Shown here piece after piece: positions 1-7,407 of a stretch of DNA of 18,203 nt. The position numbers and the translations under genes were made by a program. This stretch comes from Rhodoplanes sp049284695 (GTDB lineage: Bacteria > Pseudomonadota > Alphaproteobacteria > Rhizobiales > Xanthobacteraceae). The notes under the pieces were generated by a model. The model did not search any database and was not told the DNA's origin. It was given only the letters and a program-made list of their open reading frames with translations. The stretch lies in contig JBAPYK010000419.1 in NCBI GenBank assembly GCA_049284695.1, forward strand, positions 1 to 18,203. Reading direction: 5' to 3'. Every line of letters starts with the position of its first letter. Position 1 is the first letter of the stretch.

Positions 1-28
1 CTCTATTTATCGCGAGCGGTATAATTAG

Positions 29-57
29 TTTACCAAAATGTCAATAGGGAATATTAT
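29..57 (+). promoter_or_regulatory. candidate promoter upstream of the GntR gene
   Basis: The first ~110 bases are strikingly AT-rich compared with the rest of the window. TTTACC at 29-34 and TATTAT at 52-57 are separated by 17 bp and resemble sigma-70 boxes (4/6 and 5/6 matches). A perfect TATAAT also occurs at 20-25, but its -35 box would lie outside the window. An imperfect AT-rich inverted repeat at 48-64 (GGA/TCC arms) overlaps the -10 box and could bind the regulator itself. This is a guess from sequence shape only. Confidence 0.35.
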
Positions 58-123
58 ATTATCCAACGAAATATCTAGACACAATTACTGGACCATGGCA
101 ATCCGAGTACCTGGAGAGCTGAC

Positions 124-924
124 ATGCAGGACGCGATTCGACCCCCGCGCCTCGCCGACGCCATCGCCGGCCATATCGAGCGAATGATCCTCGAGGGGAC
201 CCTTCGTCCGGGCGAGCGCCTGGCATCGGAACGCGATCTTGCCGAAAAGCTTGACGTGTCGCGTCCATCGCTGCGCGAAGCTCTCGATCAATTGGAAAAG
301 CGCGGGCTGCTCGTTTCCAAGCGGGGTGGGACGGTTGTCGCCCAATTTCTTGCGCCATTGTCCATGCCGCTTGCGGAATTGTTCCGCGACAAGCCGCGGG
401 TGACGGCGGACTATTTCGAGTATCGCTGCTTCGTCGAGGCGCAGGCCGGCAAATTGGCTGCGCTGCGCGCGACCGACCTCGACCGCAAGACCATTCGCAC
501 GATCGTCAAGCGCATGCAGCAGGCCCATTCGCTGGAAGATCCGTACAAGGAAGGCGAAGCCGATGTCGATCTGCACGTCGCGGTGTACGAAGCCTCGCAT
601 AATGTCGTGCTGCTGCATGTCATGCGCGTGTTCGCTGAATTGCTGCGCGAAGGGGTTTTTTATAACCGCGACCAGCTGTATCGCCGGCACGGAACCCGCC
701 CGACGCTGCTCGAACAGCATCTCGCCATCGCCGACGCCGTGCTGAGCGGCGACGTCGATCGCGCCGCGCGCGTTTCCGACGAGCACATCCGCTACACCTT
801 CAACACCGTCGAAGAAATCCGCCGCGATAAAGAGCGGCTGGAAGCGTCGCTGCGGCGCTTGGAGCGGTCCGACCTGCTGTCATCGCGCGACGCCGCCGCT
901 CCTGACGGCGATAGCGATAGCTAG
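124..924 (+). CDS. GntR family (FadR/FCD subfamily) transcriptional regulator
   Basis: A 266-aa DNA-binding regulator. An N-terminal winged helix-turn-helix covers about residues 8-75 (ERLASERDLAEKLDVSRPSL, then a wing around KRGGTVV). A C-terminal all-helical FCD ligand-binding domain covers about 95-235. Candidate metal ligands of the FCD pocket are visible: Asp147, His151 (with Asn160), His199 and His221. Proteins of this type usually repress genes for small organic acids (lactate, glycolate, pyruvate, sugar acids). The ATG has a GGAGAG ribosome site six bases upstream. The neighbouring hydroxyacid dehydrogenase, GlcG-like protein and FAH enzyme fit an organic-acid regulon, but no effector can be named. 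The last 12 codons plus stop (886-924) are repeated exactly at 2461-2499, on the far side of the antiporter gene. Confidence 0.9.
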   Translation: MQDAIRPPRLADAIAGHIERMILEGTLRPGERLASERDLAEKLDVSRPSLREALDQLEKRGLLVSKRGGTVVAQFLAPLSMPLAELFRDKPRVTADYFEYRCFVEAQAGKLAALRATDLDRKTIRTIVKRMQQAHSLEDPYKEGEADVDLHVAVYEASHNVVLLHVMRVFAELLREGVFYNRDQLYRRHGTRPTLLEQHLAIADAVLSGDVDRAARVSDEHIRYTFNTVEEIRRDKERLEASLRRLERSDLLSSRDAAAPDGDSDS

Positions 925-1006
925 CGGCTTTGCTGCGCTCACATCGGCGGGACGACGCCGCGGCCGATCGTGATCGCCGGGGCGAAGTAGACGCCGTCCC
1001 GCTGCC
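886..1006. repeat. long direct repeat, left copy
   Basis: This block matches 2461-2581 at a constant offset of 1575 bp. It is identical from 886 to 971, and from 972 to 1006 it matches with scattered single-base differences. It spans the last codons of gntR, the convergent gap and the last codons of a DUF5666-like gene on the minus strand. The alignment can be carried weakly to about 1040 by allowing a 9-base gap after 1006. The two copies bracket the antiporter gene. Confidence 0.9.
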
Positions 1007-1037
1007 TGCGAAGCTTGGCGTCAATCGCGAGCTTGAA
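939..1037 (-). pseudogene. 3'-terminal remnant of a DUF5666-like gene
   Basis: Read on the minus strand, this segment ends in YFAPAITIGRGVVPPM and a TGA stop, exactly like the intact gene at 2514-3125. Upstream residues (KLRRQRDGV) match the intact protein (FAATRQPDGT) only loosely, and an in-frame TAA at 1038-1040 closes the segment. Three nearby differences from the intact copy are synonymous (Ile, Phe and Tyr codons), which suggests the fragment came from a related working gene rather than from recent decay of an exact copy. No start or signal peptide is present, so it is a remnant of about 32 codons. Confidence 0.7.
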
Positions 1038-1092
1038 TTAGGCCAGATCGCGTGTTTTCCGCTCAAGCTGCAGGCGGCCGCGCTAGCCTCGA

Positions 1093-2355
1093 TCAACCGA
1101 CGCGCCAATTCCGAGTGATCGCATCATAGGATTGATGCGACTGAGTGCCTGCTTGCGGAGGCTTAAAGGCCACGGACTTGTGACGTTGCAACAGCGGCGT
1201 AGCCATTGGCACGGTGAGCATGGTGCTGGCCACGGCCATCAACAGTGTGGCGGTGAAGGTCGCGCTTGAGATGACGCCCTTGTCGAGGAGGATGTTAACG
1301 AAAATGATCATGATCAGGGCCTTGGTCTGCAACAGCCAGCCGATGATCGAGGCTTCGCCCTTCTCCCATTTGAGGGTCCTGCCGGCGCAGTGAACCCCTG
1401 CTAGTTTGCCGCCGACCGACGCCGCCAGCAATGCCGCCGCCGCACTGAACACCGCGACGCCGCCCATGCTCCAGGCCGTACGCAATCCCGTGCTCAGGAA
1501 GAACACGGGCATAATGGCCAGGAGGATGTTGTTGCGGAAAAAATCCATCTCCTCTTGGTCGAAGAGGTCCGCGTCCAGCACCGCGCCGGATAGAAAGGCG
1601 CCGACCATGAAATGCAGCCCCGACCAGTCGGCGGCGAAGCCGGCGCCGGCTAGCCAGATCAGCCCGATATACCAGCGGTCCTTGGCCGGCAGTCGGCGCA
1701 TCAGCTTGCGCACGCCCCAAGCCACCACACTAAAAGCGATGAGGAACCCCAATTGGCGGCCAACCCGGTTCCAATCCAGCAGGATCAAGGCCAGCACGCC
1801 CCAGATGGCGATGTCGTCGAGGCTGGCGTAGCGAAGGATGCGCTGGCCGAGCGGCTGGCGCAGGATCTCCAGCTTCTCCATGAACAGCACCAAGATTGGC
1901 AAGGCGGTCACCGCGCAGGCCATTCCGATACCTACCACCACCTGCCAAGTCGCCCCCTTGGGCCCCGCCCAGCCATGGCTCAGACTGAGCATGCTCAGGG
2001 CCGCCACACAACCGAACAGCAGCGGCATCCCTAGGGCCAGACCGGCGGTGACTCCCGTCTCGCGTCGCTGGACCCATGCCTGTTTCAGGTCAAGTTCGAT
2101 CCCGGCGACCCAGACGAAAAGCATCACCGCCCACCACGCGAGGCCGTTCAGCGCCCCGATAACCTGGGGATTGAAGACGAACTCGTAGTAGGCGGGAAAG
2201 GCCGCGCCCAGAATCCCCGGCCCCAGCAGGATACCGCCGACGATCTGAACCACGACAAGCGGCGCGAAGTATTCCGTCCTACCGACCCGCCAGATCAGAT
2301 ACGGAACCGCAAAAATGATCAGTATGGCGATCAGAAAGATTTCTGAAGTGCTCAT
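1093..2355 (-). CDS. CPA2-type cation:proton antiporter
   Basis: A 420-aa polytopic membrane protein, hydrophobic throughout, with roughly 11-13 transmembrane segments. It fits the sodium/hydrogen exchanger (CPA2) fold and would exchange Na+ or K+ for H+ across the inner membrane. Visible marks are a glycine-rich GGILLGPGILG segment near the N-terminus, the paired acidic residues in ASLDDIAIWG of a middle helix, and MVGAFLSGAVLDADLF. No TrkA-N/RCK domain follows, and the C-terminus is a short polar tail. The start MSTSEIF is chosen because the open frame farther upstream runs into the direct repeat and encodes no membrane segment. No clear Shine-Dalgarno precedes it. A 7-codon frame (2352-2375) overlaps the start as ATGA. 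The gene lies between the two copies of a long direct repeat and looks inserted. Ion specificity cannot be read from the sequence. Confidence 0.85.
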   Translation of the reverse strand: MSTSEIFLIAILIIFAVPYLIWRVGRTEYFAPLVVVQIVGGILLGPGILGAAFPAYYEFVFNPQVIGALNGLAWWAVMLFVWVAGIELDLKQAWVQRRETGVTAGLALGMPLLFGCVAALSMLSLSHGWAGPKGATWQVVVGIGMACAVTALPILVLFMEKLEILRQPLGQRILRYASLDDIAIWGVLALILLDWNRVGRQLGFLIAFSVVAWGVRKLMRRLPAKDRWYIGLIWLAGAGFAADWSGLHFMVGAFLSGAVLDADLFDQEEMDFFRNNILLAIMPVFFLSTGLRTAWSMGGVAVFSAAAALLAASVGGKLAGVHCAGRTLKWEKGEASIIGWLLQTKALIMIIFVNILLDKGVISSATFTATLLMAVASTMLTVPMATPLLQRHKSVAFKPPQAGTQSHQSYDAITRNWRVG

Positions 2356-2460
2356 CGCTGCAGGAGTGGTTTCATATCGTCGCGATCTTATTGAATCTCT
2401 CCTGCCACGCCCGCGAATGCGGCGCAAATTTCTTTCGCTGTATTTAGTTAAGCTAGGCTC

Positions 2461-2581
2461 CGCGACGCCGCCGCTCCTGACGGCGATAGCGATAGCTAGC
2501 GGCTTTGCTGCGCTCACATCGGCGGGACGACGCCGCGGCCGATCGTTATCGCCGGGGCAAAATAGGTGCCGTCGGGCTGCC
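2461..2581. repeat. long direct repeat, right copy
   Basis: The right-hand partner of 886-1006. The exact part is 2461-2546. Its left end holds a stray copy of the last 12 gntR codons and TAG stop (2461-2499), out of context here because no gntR body precedes it. Homology to the left copy stops abruptly at 2461, which marks one edge of the inserted segment. Its right end is the intact 3' end of the DUF5666-like gene. Confidence 0.9.
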
Positions 2582-3125
2582 GGGTCGCTGCGAAGACAAT
2601 CACCTCAACGCCAGGCTTGAGTTCGCCGCGCTCGCCGGGCGCATAGGCCACGATCGGGGTTCCGGGCGGCACGACTATCTTCTGCTCCCCATCCTTGTAT
2701 TTGACGGTGAGCATACGGCCGTCGACGCCGGCGACGATGGTCTCGACCGCTGCGTTGGTCATCGTGCTCTCGGGAGCGAGGTCCCACGGCCGGTGGCCCT
2801 CGGCGACGCCGCGCTGAGCTTCGGTAAAGATGTGAACGGCGAGCGCGCGCTGGCTGCCGTCGGGTTGGGGCACCGCGGCTACGCCTATGTAGGCGCCGGG
2901 CTTGATGTCGTCGATCGCAGCTTTCTCCAACGCCATGACGCGCCCACGATCGGCGAGTCCCACGGTCGCTTCGTGCCCATCACGCGTCTTGAGCGTGACC
3001 GTCTGGCCGTCGACCTTGGTGATTTGGCCGCGGAGCCGAACTGTTTGCTGAGCCTGAGCGACGACGGGCAGGGCCGCGAGCATCGCCAGGCCAATGACGA
3101 TCGCGCGCGTCGTGATGAACTGCAT
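2514..3125 (-). CDS. secreted DUF5666-like protein with two beta-rich repeats
   Basis: A 203-aa protein starting MQFITTRAIVIGLAMLAALP, a signal peptide with likely cleavage after AQA near residue 21. The ATG is chosen because an AGGAGG site lies eight bases upstream. The open frame continues 17 codons farther up without a signal sequence. The mature part has two similar halves, each built as xVDGxxxTVKxxDG, then a KPG turn, then QPDGxxxAxxI, as in DUF5666-type OB-like proteins. It is probably periplasmic with no known reaction. It lies 57 bp after aroE on the same strand and may be co-transcribed. Its last codons are duplicated at 939-1006. Similar proteins are sometimes mislabelled as metal transporter permeases, but no membrane domain is present. 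Confidence 0.75.
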   Translation of the reverse strand: MQFITTRAIVIGLAMLAALPVVAQAQQTVRLRGQITKVDGQTVTLKTRDGHEATVGLADRGRVMALEKAAIDDIKPGAYIGVAAVPQPDGSQRALAVHIFTEAQRGVAEGHRPWDLAPESTMTNAAVETIVAGVDGRMLTVKYKDGEQKIVVPPGTPIVAYAPGERGELKPGVEVIVFAATRQPDGTYFAPAITIGRGVVPPM

Positions 3126-3182
3126 CGCGTTTTCCTCCTGCGCGGCAGCGAGGCGTGGCGGCAGCACCGCGGCCAAATAGCT

Positions 3183-4055
3183 TTACCGCTCCTGCGCGCG
3201 ATCGGCCGGCGGCCCGACGAGGTCGGCCTCGACCAGCGCACGCAAATCCGCGGTCACCGCGGGGCGCACGCCGAACCACAGGGAAAAGCCCCGCACCGCC
3301 TGGTGCAGCAGCATGCCGAGCCCGTCCGCGCACCGCAAGCCGCGCGCGCGGGCGGCGGCGAGCAGCGCGGTTTCGAGCGGGACATAGACGAGATCGGCGA
3401 CGACTGCCTCTTCCGGCAGGCGGTCGAGCGCAATCGCCAGCGGCGGCTGGCCGGTCATGCCGAGCGTCGTCGTGTTGACCAGCAACCGGCAGTCCGAAAG
3501 GTATTCGCTCCCTTCATCCCACTTGAGCGGATGCACCGAAGGACCGAGCCGCGCGGCGAGTTCCTCCGCGCGGGCGATCGTGCGGTTCGCCACATAGATG
3601 CGCGGCACGCCGCGCTCGGCGAGCCCGAACACGACGGCGCGTGCCGACCCTCCGGCGCCGAGTACAAGCGCCGCTTTGATCCCTTTGTCCCAGCCCGGCG
3701 CGGATGCGTCGAGGTTGGCGATGAAGCCCTCGGCATCGGTGTTCGTCGAGCGCAGCCTGCCCCCGTCGAGCCACAGCGTGTTGGCGGCGCCGATCGCCTG
3801 CGCGCGGGCGTCCGGTTCCGAGAGCGCGAGCGCCGCCGCCTTATGCGGAAGCGTGACATTCGCTCCGACGTAGCCGTGCTTGGCGAGATTCAGGACAAAT
3901 TCGGCGAAACGCTCCGGCGGGACGGCCTCTGTGCGGTAGTCGCCGGAAATGCCGTAGGTCTTGAGCCAGTGGCGATGAATAAGGGGCGACCGCGAATGCG
4001 CCGCCGGCCAGCCGATGACACAGGCGGCCCGCGCGCCCGGTCGGAGCCCGCTCAT
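3183..4055 (-). CDS. aroE: shikimate dehydrogenase (NADP+)
   Basis: A 290-aa enzyme that reduces 3-dehydroshikimate to shikimate in aromatic amino acid synthesis, or runs the reverse reaction in shikimate catabolism. The substrate domain shows the serine pair of AHSRSPLIH (Ser21, Ser23), NVTLPHK with catalytic Lys72, and STNTDAEG with Asp107. The cofactor domain has GAGGSARA (133-140) and NRT (157-159), the pattern that holds the adenosine phosphate of NADPH. DGLGMLLHQA lies near the C-terminus. Length and motifs match canonical AroE rather than the NAD-dependent quinate type. The start overlaps the stop of the upstream FAH-type gene as ATGA, so the two are probably translationally coupled. 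That partner is unusual, and this might be a second, catabolic aroE copy. Confidence 0.93.
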   Translation of the reverse strand: MSGLRPGARAACVIGWPAAHSRSPLIHRHWLKTYGISGDYRTEAVPPERFAEFVLNLAKHGYVGANVTLPHKAAALALSEPDARAQAIGAANTLWLDGGRLRSTNTDAEGFIANLDASAPGWDKGIKAALVLGAGGSARAVVFGLAERGVPRIYVANRTIARAEELAARLGPSVHPLKWDEGSEYLSDCRLLVNTTTLGMTGQPPLAIALDRLPEEAVVADLVYVPLETALLAAARARGLRCADGLGMLLHQAVRGFSLWFGVRPAVTADLRALVEADLVGPPADRAQER

Positions 4056-4891
4056 GGCTCGTCGATCACGGTGTTGCGCAGGACGCCGATCTCCGGCACC
4101 GCGATCTCGATGACGTCGCCCGACCGCAAGAAGCGCGGGGGCTCGGCCGGCGCCCCCGACGGCGTGCCGGTGACGATCACGTCGCCCGGCTTCAGCGTCG
4201 TGAACCGGCTGATATAGGCGACCAGGTCGGCAAACCCGAAAATCATGCTGGCGGTGGTGTCGTCCTGGCGCAGCTCTCCGTTAACGCGCATGCTAAGCCG
4301 CAGCGGCCGCGCGGGGTCGATCTCGTCGGCGGTGACCAGCCAGGGGCCGAGGCTGCCCGAGGCGTCGAAATTCTTGCCCGGAGTGATGTTGCGCGAGTCC
4401 TGCATCCAATCGCGCACCGTGCCTTCGTTGCACAGCGTGTAACCGGCGACGTGGTCGAACGCTCGTTCGCGCGGGATGCGACGCCCCTCGCGACCAATCA
4501 CTAGGGCGATCTCGGCCTCGCAGTCGAGCTGCTCTGATTCTTGCGGCCGCAGGATCGGCTGCAAATGGCCGACCAGCGACTCCGGCGTGCGAAAGAACAG
4601 ATTAGGGTATTTCGCCAGTCCGAGCGGCTCGCCTGGGCCGACATAGTTGTTGCCGACGCAGATAATCTTTTCCGGCTGCACCACCGGGCGCAACAGTTCG
4701 ATTTCGGCCAACGGGTAATCCGCCCTAACGCCGGCGAGCGCCGCTCGCACTTCGGCGAGCGCGTCGTCGCGCAAGATGTCGAGCAGGCTCGTGAAGCGCG
4801 GACCGAACCGCAGCCGCATATCGACGACGCCATTGCCGACGACCGCGCCGAACCCGGAACGGCCGCGGGTGATATAGCTCGCAAGCCGCAT
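4052..4891 (-). CDS. fumarylacetoacetate hydrolase family protein
   Basis: A 279-aa cytoplasmic enzyme of the FAH fold. The family hydrolyses or hydrates beta-diketo or 2-oxo acids, or decarboxylates oxaloacetate, using a divalent metal. The acidic metal ligands appear as DCEAEIALVIG (Glu125, Glu127) and RDWM (Asp161), with the family lysine in PGKNFDASG (Lys173) and the conserved TGTPSG near residue 241. The N-terminal 70 residues are the usual small cap domain. The ATG has GGGGAGG about six bases upstream. It is the first gene of a minus-strand run with aroE and the DUF5666-like gene. The substrate cannot be assigned from these motifs. 2-keto-4-pentenoate hydratase, acylpyruvase and oxaloacetate decarboxylase remain possible. 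Confidence 0.9.
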   Translation of the reverse strand: MRLASYITRGRSGFGAVVGNGVVDMRLRFGPRFTSLLDILRDDALAEVRAALAGVRADYPLAEIELLRPVVQPEKIICVGNNYVGPGEPLGLAKYPNLFFRTPESLVGHLQPILRPQESEQLDCEAEIALVIGREGRRIPRERAFDHVAGYTLCNEGTVRDWMQDSRNITPGKNFDASGSLGPWLVTADEIDPARPLRLSMRVNGELRQDDTTASMIFGFADLVAYISRFTTLKPGDVIVTGTPSGAPAEPPRFLRSGDVIEIAVPEIGVLRNTVIDEP

Positions 4892-5045
4892 GGACGCCTC
4901 CCCGAATCAACGCTGCGCAAACATCAACACTGCCCTTGATTCCGTTCAAGAGTTTGCCACCGAAACGAGGCATGTCCGAGGAGGCCCGGCATGCAAAGAC
5001 CCCACAGATCGAAGTTATGCACGGTTGTCTTTTGGGGAGCCGTCA

Positions 5046-5089
5046 GACCAACCCGGCGTTTGCGGGCCGACGCCCGCGAGCGGTTGGTC
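5046..5089 (-). terminator. nested hairpin at the 3' end of the cation transporter gene
   Basis: GACCAACC (5046-5053) pairs perfectly with GGTTGGTC (5082-5089). Inside, GCGGGC (5062-5067) pairs with GCCCGC (5072-5077) around a four-base loop. The structure begins at the stop codon of the minus-strand transporter gene and so sits where a terminator would. A T-run is missing, so it may act as a mRNA 3'-end stabiliser or need Rho. Confidence 0.5.
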
Positions 5090-5747
5090 ATTCAGCGGGA
5101 AACGGCGACAGAGGTCTCAAGCGCAGCTCTTGTAGCGCGTGGCGGGCAACCACAAGGGCGCCTTGCAGAGCCAGGCTCGCCATGATCGCCGCGACTGCGA
5201 CATCCGGCCAGCCCGTGCCTGTCCCGAACACGCCGAGCGCCGCGGCGAGCACCGCGAGGTTCCCGAGCACGTCATTCCGCGTGCAAATCCACGCGGAGCG
5301 CATGTTCGAATCGCCGCTGCGGTAGGCCCACAAGAGGGCGAAAGAGGCGGCGTTCGCGACCAGCGCGGCGACGCCCACGGCGCCCATGGTGAAAGCGTTG
5401 GGAAGGCTTCCGTGCCAGGCGTGCCAACCGAGCACGCCGATCACCCACATGCCGAACGCGCCCATGCTCGCGGCCTTGAGCAGCGCCGCAAGGGCGCGGT
5501 AGCGCAGGGCCAGGCCGATGACAAAAAGGCTGATGGCATAGTTCGCAGCGTCGCCGAGGAAATCCAAGGCATCCGCCAATAACGACGCCGATCCGGCGGC
5601 AAGACCGGCGCCGATCTCGACGGCGAACATCGCGGCGTTGATCGCGAGGACAAGCCACAGGACCCGCCGGTACGACGCATCCCGGGCGCGATCGGGCTCA
5701 TGGCAGTGGCTGCAGCGCGCGTCTCCCATGTCGCCGATGTCTCCCAT
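5088..5747 (-). CDS. short CDF-type cation transporter (membrane domain only)
   Basis: A 219-aa inner-membrane protein with about six transmembrane segments, related to cation diffusion facilitators that export Zn2+, Co2+ or similar metals in exchange for protons. The second helix carries the metal-site pattern DFLGD (Asp62, Asp66) within LADALDFLGDAANY. The fifth has RSAWICTRNDVLGN with Asn158-Asp159, where longer family members have HxxxD. A Cys/His-rich N-terminus (CSHCH, residues 12-16) may bind metal. The usual C-terminal cytoplasmic domain of ~80 residues is absent, as in a recognised short subgroup. The start is uncertain: the N-terminus repeats GDIGD/MGD and a second ATG lies six codons in. 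It is divergent from the dehydrogenase gene, with 98 bp between. Confidence 0.8.
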   Translation of the reverse strand: MGDIGDMGDARCSHCHEPDRARDASYRRVLWLVLAINAAMFAVEIGAGLAAGSASLLADALDFLGDAANYAISLFVIGLALRYRALAALLKAASMGAFGMWVIGVLGWHAWHGSLPNAFTMGAVGVAALVANAASFALLWAYRSGDSNMRSAWICTRNDVLGNLAVLAAALGVFGTGTGWPDVAVAAIMASLALQGALVVARHALQELRLRPLSPFPAE

Positions 5748-5845
5748 CTCGCCGATATAGGCAATACCTCGCCGGTTATACTATCACCGAAGAGGCGCTG
5801 AGCGCTCCATTCGCGCCCTCCATTCCAATCACGGCCGATGACGGC

Positions 5846-6778
5846 ATGAAGTCGCTTTTCATCGATTGCAACCAGCAACTGGCGCCCGTCTTAGCCCACG
5901 TCCATCGCGCCGACGATCCGCCCATCGCGGTCAATGCGACGCCCTTCACGAGCGCCGATCTGCCGGGCCTGCTCGCCGGCTACACCATCTGTCTTGACGA
6001 TCACTCCTATCTGCCGACCGAGCAGATCGCCCAGTGCCCGGGGCTCAGGCATGTCGTGTTTCTCGGCACCGGCGCGGCGAGCTACATGGACATTCGCGCA
6101 CTGCGCGAGCTCGGCGTCACGGTCCACACCATCAAGGGCTATGGCGACACCGCCGTCGCCGAGCACACGATGGCGCTGATATTCGCCTGCGCGCGCGACA
6201 TCGCGAGAATGGATCGCGAGGTGCGTGCCGGAACCTGGCAGCCGGCGGAAGGCCTGCAGCTTGCGGGAAAAACCCTCGGCATCATCGGCTTGGGCAGGAT
6301 CGGGCGCGAGGTGGCGCGGATCGCCAAGGGAATCGGCATGAAGGTGATTGCCTGGAGCCGGACGCCCCGGCCGGAGGCGGACGCAGCGGGAGTGTCCATG
6401 GTCGACCTCGATACCCTGCTCGCATGCGCCGACATCGTCTCGCTCCACCTCGCCCTCAACGAGGAAACCCGCGGACTGCTCGGCGCCGAGCGCTTGGCCC
6501 GGATCAAGCCCGGCGCAATCCTGGTCAACACGGCGCGCGGCGCGCTCGTCGATGAGCAGGCCCTGATCGCGGCGCTCGCCTCTGGGCGCTTGCGCCACGC
6601 CGGGCTCGACGTGTTCCATGCCGAGCCGCTGGCGCGCGATCACCCCCTCGCCCGCCTCGAGAACGTGACGGTGACGGCGCACGCCGCATTCCGGACGGCC
6701 GAAGCGTCGGAAACGCTGATCCGCCGCGCCATCGATATCGTGCGCTCAATTATCGCCGGCGCGCCACAGCCGGCCTGA
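5846..6778 (+). CDS. D-2-hydroxyacid dehydrogenase
   Basis: A 310-aa cytoplasmic oxidoreductase that interconverts a 2-oxo acid and a D-2-hydroxy acid. The Rossmann motif is GIIGLGRIGREVARIAKGIG (Gly148, Gly150, Gly153). The catalytic triad is visible: Arg231 in NTARGALVDE, Glu260 in VFHAEPLA and His279 in VTVTAHAAF. The loop after the second strand reads WSRT (170-173). Arg there, with no Asp, is the pattern of NADPH-preferring hydroxypyruvate/glyoxylate reductases. No strong ribosome site precedes the ATG, so another start is possible. It sits alone on the plus strand between the cation transporter and the GlcG-like gene. The substrate is undetermined, and phosphoglycerate dehydrogenase is unlikely because the ACT domain is missing. 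Confidence 0.9.
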   Translation: MKSLFIDCNQQLAPVLAHVHRADDPPIAVNATPFTSADLPGLLAGYTICLDDHSYLPTEQIAQCPGLRHVVFLGTGAASYMDIRALRELGVTVHTIKGYGDTAVAEHTMALIFACARDIARMDREVRAGTWQPAEGLQLAGKTLGIIGLGRIGREVARIAKGIGMKVIAWSRTPRPEADAAGVSMVDLDTLLACADIVSLHLALNEETRGLLGAERLARIKPGAILVNTARGALVDEQALIAALASGRLRHAGLDVFHAEPLARDHPLARLENVTVTAHAAFRTAEASETLIRRAIDIVRSIIAGAPQPA

Positions 6779-6966
6779 AGCGCCCCGCGAAAAAGGTCCG
6801 GCGAAGCGCTAACCCCGTTCGCCGAGGCAATGCGCCAGAAGAGATACAAACCTGATCGGCCCAACGAACGCTCGCCGCGTCGCGGAAACGCGCGCTTCAC
6901 CAATCGCGAGCCGGAGTAGCGCTCCGGTCCTTCTCCTTCGGCGGCTCAAAGACCCGGGGTTTGAGT

Positions 6967-7407
6967 TTATTTTCCGCCCCCCGGATCGCCTTTGAGCCCG
7001 CTCGCTTCGATCCCGGCCAAAGCGCATTCCTCATCGCGGTCCGAGGTATCGCCCGAGACGCCAACCGCGCCGACGACCTCGCCGGCTGCGTCCCGGATCA
7101 GCACGCCGCCGGGCACCGGCACGAAGCGGCCCCCGGCCACGGCCGCGAGCGCGGTGAAGAACACCGGATTGGTGGCCGCCCGCGCCGCAATTTCGCGCGA
7201 GCCGAACCCCATGCCCAGGGCACCCCATGCTTTGCCGAAGGCGATGTCAAACCGCATGATCCCCGCCTTGTCCTCACGCTTGAAGGCGACGAGATGTCCG
7301 CCCGCATCGAGCACGGCGGCGACGAGGGGCGCGCAATTGATCGCGCGGCCCTTCTGCAAGGCGACATCGACGATCGTGGAGGCCTGTGAAAGCGTGAGCG
7401 ATGGCAT
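6967..7407 (-). CDS. GlcG/HbpS family protein (DUF336)
   Basis: A 146-aa single-domain protein of the GlcG/HbpS (DUF336) family. Members are found beside glycolate oxidase genes, in heme-binding regulators and in aldehyde/alcohol catabolism gene sets. Conserved elements are AVLDAGGHLVAF (31-42), FVPVPGGVLIRD (95-106) and VGAVGVSGDTSDRDEECALA (112-131), the last being the family hallmark. The start at MPSLTLSQA is chosen over an upstream in-frame start 49 codons earlier because AAGGGAAA lies just ahead and family members begin there. No signal peptide is visible, so it is probably cytoplasmic. It converges with the dehydrogenase gene across a 188-bp gap with no clear terminator. Its biochemical role is unsettled. 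Confidence 0.85.
   Translation of the reverse strand: MPSLTLSQASTIVDVALQKGRAINCAPLVAAVLDAGGHLVAFKREDKAGIMRFDIAFGKAWGALGMGFGSREIAARAATNPVFFTALAAVAGGRFVPVPGGVLIRDAAGEVVGAVGVSGDTSDRDEECALAGIEASGLKGDPGGGK

Noticed and set aside
2352..2375. Seven-codon frame (MKPLLQR) overlapping the antiporter start as ATGA
   Set aside because: No ribosome site precedes it, and a frame this short is likely by chance. Kept only as a note.
2356..2517. N-terminal extension of the antiporter to an upstream start at 2517
   Set aside because: The added 54 residues are encoded partly by the direct repeat and an AT-rich gap and are polar. The membrane protein plausibly starts at 2355.
2505..4217. 570-codon plus-strand open frame antisense to the DUF5666-like gene and aroE
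   Set aside because: Low-complexity Arg/Gly/His composition and no motif. The minus strand carries aroE with all catalytic residues.
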